A program made the position numbers and the translations under genes. Shown one piece after another: positions 50,525-54,416 of a stretch of 54,416 nucleotides of DNA (the first letter of the stretch is position 1; every line of letters starts with the position of its first letter). The notes under the pieces were generated by a model. It did no database searches and was not told where the DNA came from. It saw only the letters and a list, made by a program, of their open reading frames with translations. Source of the stretch: JANNAT01 sp031422555 (GTDB taxonomy: Bacteria; Pseudomonadota; Alphaproteobacteria; Rhodobacterales; Rhodobacteraceae); contig JANPLZ010000163.1 in the NCBI GenBank assembly GCA_031422555.1, forward strand, positions 1 through 54,416, in the 5' to 3' direction.

Positions 50525-51703
50525 ATGGCGTTTCCAGCACGGTTTTCGAACCTACCAGATTACGCATTTCCGCGTTTGCGCAAACTGCTGGACGGCCATC
50601 AGCCCGGCGGCACCCCGGTTCAAATGACCATCGGCGAGCCGAAACACGCCATGCCCGATTTTGTCGGGCTTGTCCTGGCCGAACATTTGCACGAATTCGG
50701 GCTGTATCCGCCGAACGAAGGCACCCCCGAATTGTTGGCCGCGATTTCGGGCTGGATCGCGCGGCGCTATGGCGCGCAAATCGTGCCTGACCGCTTGATG
50801 ATCCTGAACGGCACGCGGGAAGGATTGTTCAACGCCTGCATCGCCTTATGCCCCGAAGTCAAAGCCGGGGCTAAGCCCATCGTGCTGATGCCAAACCCGT
50901 TTTATCAGGTTTACGGCGTGGCCGCGTTAACCGTGGGGGCTGAACCCGTTTATGTGCCCGCCACCGCCGCCACCGGATTTTTGCCTGATTATGCGGGCTT
51001 GCCTGACGCGGTTTTGAACCGCGTCGCCGTGGCCTATATCTGCTCGCCCGCCAATCCCCAAGGGTCGGTTGCCAGCCGCGCCTACTGGACCCAGCTTTTG
51101 GCGCTGGCCGAGAAACACCATTTTATTGTTCTGGCTGATGAATGCTATTCCGAAATCTGGCGCAGCGCGGCCCCGGTTGGTATTTTGCAGGTCGCCGCCG
51201 AAACCAATACCGATCCCGAACGAGTCTATGCGTTTCATTCCTTGTCCAAGCGGTCGAACCTGCCGGGAATGCGGTCGGGGTTTGTGGCGGGCGGCGCGCA
51301 AGGCATCGCCCGGATCCGCCAGTTGCGCACCTATGCCGGTGCGCCGGTGCCACTGCCAATCCAACGGGTCAGCGAAAGGGCTTGGGGCGATGAGGCCCAT
51401 GTCGATGCCAGCCGGGCGCTTTACCAGGAAAAATTTGCCATCGCAGATCAGATTTTCGCCAGTTTGCAAGGCTTTACCTGCCCCGAGGGTGGATTTTTTC
51501 TGTGGCTTCCCGTCGAGGATGGCCAGTCAGCCGCGCTAAAGCTGTGGCGCGAAACCGGGGTCAAAGTGCTGCCGGGGGAGTATCTGTCGCGCGACGTTGG
51601 CGGCGACAATCCGGGCAAGAATTACATCAGGGTCGCGCTTGTGGCTCCAAAAGCAGAAACTCAGCACGGGCTTTTGCAGCTGCGTGACTGTCTTTACGGT
51701 TAA
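50525..51703 (+). CDS. Class I/II PLP aminotransferase, DapC-like
   Basis: 392 residues. Fold-type I transaminase: VQMTIGEPKH, GLYPPNEGTPEL, the tyrosine-bearing PNPFYQVYG, ADECYSEIW and the PLP lysine in HSLSKRSNLPGMRSGF. The sequence is of the type annotated as succinyldiaminopimelate aminotransferase (DapC) in Alphaproteobacteria, which makes the lysine and cell-wall precursor; other substrates are possible. It starts 12 bases upstream of nothing else in frame and ends 11 bases before ftsK, so the two may be co-transcribed. Confidence 0.88.
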   Translation: MAFPARFSNLPDYAFPRLRKLLDGHQPGGTPVQMTIGEPKHAMPDFVGLVLAEHLHEFGLYPPNEGTPELLAAISGWIARRYGAQIVPDRLMILNGTREGLFNACIALCPEVKAGAKPIVLMPNPFYQVYGVAALTVGAEPVYVPATAATGFLPDYAGLPDAVLNRVAVAYICSPANPQGSVASRAYWTQLLALAEKHHFIVLADECYSEIWRSAAPVGILQVAAETNTDPERVYAFHSLSKRSNLPGMRSGFVAGGAQGIARIRQLRTYAGAPVPLPIQRVSERAWGDEAHVDASRALYQEKFAIADQIFASLQGFTCPEGGFFLWLPVEDGQSAALKLWRETGVKVLPGEYLSRDVGGDNPGKNYIRVALVAPKAETQHGLLQLRDCLYG

Positions 51704-51714
51704 GGGCGGGTAAA

Positions 51715-54416
51715 ATGGCGTCATATCAGGTTCGGCAGCGCGATCCCTTGTTGGATCAAAACACCCAAGCCATGTTGGAACGGCGGGGCCGCGAATTGCT
51801 GGGCATCGCCCTGATCGTGGCAGCGTTTGGGTTTGCTTTGATCTTGGGCAGTTATTCCCCTGAAGACCCCGGCTGGATGGTTGCCACCGAAGAGCCCGCC
51901 GCCAATTATCTGGGCAGATTTGGGGCTGCGATGGCGTCAACGCTGATCATTATCGGCGGCAAGGGCGCGTGGGGCATCCCCATCGTGCTGGCGATATGGG
52001 GCAGCCGTTTTGTGCTACACCGCGGGGCCGACCGCGCGCTTGGCCGCATGGTGTTTGCGGTGATCGCCATTGCGCTGGGGTCGGTTTACGGGGCCACACT
52101 GGTGCCCGGGGCGGAATGGACGCACTCGTTTGGCCTTGGCGGCTTGTTTGGCGATACCGTGTTGGGCGCGCTGTTGGGCGTTGTTCCGGGCGGCGCTGCG
52201 ATTGGACTTAAACTGGTCTCGGTGGCAGCGGGGATCGCCTTTGTCGGGATGATGCTGTTTGTCACCGGCTTTGATCTGACAGAGTTGCGGGTTGCACTGC
52301 GGTTCTTGGCCAACAGTCTGATTGCCACCTATTCGTCGGTGTTCGATGCCGCGGGCAAAGGGGCGAAAGTTGCGGCGCATGCCGTGCAAAACCGCCGTAG
52401 CGCTGCCGTTCTGGCCCATCAGCCCGAAGCCTATCATCATTCCAAAGAGTGGCTGCAACCGCCAGCCGCGGCCACTGCCGCGCGCAACGCTGCGCGGCAC
52501 AGTGCCGACCCGGTGCCACAGCTGACAGCATGGGGTCGTCCTGCCACCTTGGGTGCCCCCACATTGCGCGCCGACAGCCGTTATGGCGAACCCTTGGCCG
52601 AAGCCGCGCATTACGCGGCCCCCCGCGAAAAAATCGGCTTACTGGCCCGGCTGCCATCCATGATGCGCCGGGTGGTTGACCCGGAACCAGAACTGATCGA
52701 CACGCCCTTGACCGCAGCGGCCGGTATGGCGGACATGCCATCAGATGACCGGATCAAAGCCCGAATTTCAGACGTGATCCGCAACCGCACCGCCATGCCG
52801 CTGGCAAATCTTTCCCCCGTCACCGCGGCCATTGCGCGCCGCGAACCCGCGCTGACCCGCCCGCGCGGCCCCGTCCCCCTGATCGCCGATACGCGCCCCG
52901 CGGGTTTGCGGGCAGAGCCACCCGTTATGGCCCTGCAGACATCGCAAACCACGGTTCACAATGCCTTTGTCGATAGCAGTGACGAGGCCGACGATCTGGA
53001 TTGGCCAGATAGCACGGTTTTTGAAACCGGCTATGAGCAGCCGCTGACGGCTGGGCGCAACACCGAAGAACCGCGCCGCGCCGTGGTGCAGCACACCACC
53101 AAAAAGCCCACCGCCCCATCGCGTCAGGCCCTGAACGAAGCCCAGCCCCGCCTGCGGTTTGACGATCCTGCCCCCGCCTATGAACTGCCACCGCTGTCGT
53201 TGCTGTCAAACCCATCGGGCGTGGTGCGCCATCAGTTGTCGCATGAAGCTTTGGAAGAAAACGCCCGCATGCTGGAATCGGTGCTGGATGATTACGGCGT
53301 CAAGGGCGAGATCGTCTCGGTGCGCCCCGGCCCGGTTGTCACAATGTATGAATTGGAACCCGCGCCGGGCCTGAAGGCCAGCCGTGTCATTGGCCTGGCG
53401 GACGATATCGCGCGGTCGATGTCGGCGCTGTCGGCGCGGGTGTCGACCGTGCCGGGCCGCACCGTTATCGGGATCGAGTTGCCCAATGCGGTGCGCGAAA
53501 AGGTGGTTTTGCGTGAAATCATCGCTGCCCGCGATTTTGGCGACAGCAACCTGCGCCTGCCGCTGGCACTTGGCAAAGACATCGGTGGCGCGCCGATTGT
53601 GGCCAACCTTGCCAAAATGCCCCACCTTTTGATTGCAGGCACCACGGGGTCGGGTAAATCGGTGGCGATCAACACCATGATCCTGTCGCTGCTGTATAAG
53701 CTGTCACCTGACGAATGCCGCCTGATCATGATTGACCCCAAAATGCTGGAACTGTCTGTCTATGATGGCATCCCGCATCTGCTGTCGCCCGTGGTGACCG
53801 ACCCGAAAAAGGCGGTTGTCGCCCTGAAATGGGTGGTGGGTGAAATGGAAGAACGCTACCGTAAAATGTCAAAGCTGAACGTGCGCAACATTGACGGCTA
53901 TAATGGCCGCGTGCGCGAGGCCTTGGCCAAAGGCGAGATGTTCAAGCGCACCATCCAGACCGGCTTTGACGATGACACGGGCGAGCCTGTGTTCGAATCC
54001 GATGAATTCCAGCCCGTGACCATCCCCTATATCGTCGTGGTGGTCGATGAGATGGCCGATCTGATGATGGTGGCCGGTAAGGAAATTGAGGCTTGCATTC
54101 AACGCCTTGCGCAAATGGCGCGGGCATCCGGCATCCATCTGATCATGGCCACCCAGCGCCCGTCGGTTGACGTGATCACCGGCACGATCAAAGCCAACTT
54201 CCCCACCCGGATATCGTTTCAGGTCACCAGCAAAATCGACAGCCGCACCATTCTGGGCGAACAAGGCGCCGAACAACTGCTGGGCATGGGCGATATGCTG
54301 TATATGGCGGGGGGCGGCAAAGTGATGCGTATCCACGGCCCGTTTGTGTCAGACGAAGAGGTTGAAGAAATCGTCAACCACCTGAAGTCCTACGGGCCGC
54401 CGGTGTATATGTCGGG
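51715..54416 (+). CDS. ftsK: DNA translocase FtsK, 3' end beyond window
   Basis: At least 900 residues from ATG 51715 (AAGGGCGGG upstream); the frame is open to the window edge. The N-terminus has about four membrane helices that target the division septum. A long variable Ala/Pro/Arg-rich linker runs to about residue 480. The motor begins with the alpha domain; Walker A (AGTTGSGKSVAIN) is at about residue 641, LIMIDPKMLELSVYDGIPHL follows, and the Walker B region IVVVVDEMADLMM and ATQRPSVDVITG are present. The DNA-reading gamma domain is cut off. It pumps DNA and activates XerCD at dif. Confidence 0.97.
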   Translation, partial: MASYQVRQRDPLLDQNTQAMLERRGRELLGIALIVAAFGFALILGSYSPEDPGWMVATEEPAANYLGRFGAAMASTLIIIGGKGAWGIPIVLAIWGSRFVLHRGADRALGRMVFAVIAIALGSVYGATLVPGAEWTHSFGLGGLFGDTVLGALLGVVPGGAAIGLKLVSVAAGIAFVGMMLFVTGFDLTELRVALRFLANSLIATYSSVFDAAGKGAKVAAHAVQNRRSAAVLAHQPEAYHHSKEWLQPPAAATAARNAARHSADPVPQLTAWGRPATLGAPTLRADSRYGEPLAEAAHYAAPREKIGLLARLPSMMRRVVDPEPELIDTPLTAAAGMADMPSDDRIKARISDVIRNRTAMPLANLSPVTAAIARREPALTRPRGPVPLIADTRPAGLRAEPPVMALQTSQTTVHNAFVDSSDEADDLDWPDSTVFETGYEQPLTAGRNTEEPRRAVVQHTTKKPTAPSRQALNEAQPRLRFDDPAPAYELPPLSLLSNPSGVVRHQLSHEALEENARMLESVLDDYGVKGEIVSVRPGPVVTMYELEPAPGLKASRVIGLADDIARSMSALSARVSTVPGRTVIGIELPNAVREKVVLREIIAARDFGDSNLRLPLALGKDIGGAPIVANLAKMPHLLIAGTTGSGKSVAINTMILSLLYKLSPDECRLIMIDPKMLELSVYDGIPHLLSPVVTDPKKAVVALKWVVGEMEERYRKMSKLNVRNIDGYNGRVREALAKGEMFKRTIQTGFDDDTGEPVFESDEFQPVTIPYIVVVVDEMADLMMVAGKEIEACIQRLAQMARASGIHLIMATQRPSVDVITGTIKANFPTRISFQVTSKIDSRTILGEQGAEQLLGMGDMLYMAGGGKVMRIHGPFVSDEEVEEIVNHLKSYGPPVYMS

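Overview
The window reads as a chromosomal segment of a Rhodobacteraceae-like alphaproteobacterium. The grounds are the gene set and order (fds formate dehydrogenase operon; a thioredoxin/TPR-LON-Trm112 group followed by a UbiH-type monooxygenase, amidase, aminotransferase and ftsK), a formate dehydrogenase alpha subunit whose Mo-site residues fall at the numbering I recall for Rhodobacter capsulatus FdsA (Cys386, His387, Arg587), an EpmA/EF-P pair of the kind I associate with the group, and a moderately high GC content with many GTG starts. No rRNA, tRNA, insertion sequence, phage gene or CRISPR array was seen.

Layout. 1-12 kb: housekeeping genes, mostly on the minus strand: two unrecognised proteins (one long coiled coil), moaE-moaD-pgsA, epmA divergent from efp, a cold-shock gene, an Asp-box beta-propeller, an exported PDZ protein with an acidic low-complexity tail, uvrC, a pteridine-reductase-like SDR, a small zinc-ribbon membrane protein and an S49 peptidase. 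11.8-18.7 kb: a LysR regulator and the compact fdsGBA-fdhD-fdsD operon for soluble NAD-dependent formate dehydrogenase, followed by a peptidoglycan-binding protein carrying what looks like a dead papain-like domain.

19.6-31.6 kb, minus strand: the most unusual part. Three overlapping genes encode a PKS (KS-AT-KR-DH-ACP-TE), a family 2 glycosyltransferase and an NRPS (formyltransferase - degenerate condensation - adenylation domain split by a luciferase-like monooxygenase - PCP). The adenylation pocket reads close to the glycine code. Read as an assembly line, it would load N-formylglycine (possibly oxidised), extend it once, reduce and dehydrate it, and release a small unsaturated formamido acid.

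31.9-45.6 kb: a Wzx/Wzy-type polysaccharide locus: polymerase-like membrane protein, WecG/TagA-type and other glycosyltransferases, a BY-kinase and a separate Wzz-like chain-length protein, all four dTDP-L-rhamnose genes, a flippase and an SGNH hydrolase. The NRPS-PKS-glycosyltransferase operon abuts it, so the acid may decorate a rhamnose-containing glycan or glycolipid; this is inference. 45.8-54.4 kb: conserved housekeeping genes (thioredoxin/TPR co-chaperone, LON-domain protein, Trm112-like protein, UbiH-like monooxygenase, amidase, aminotransferase, ftsK running off the end).
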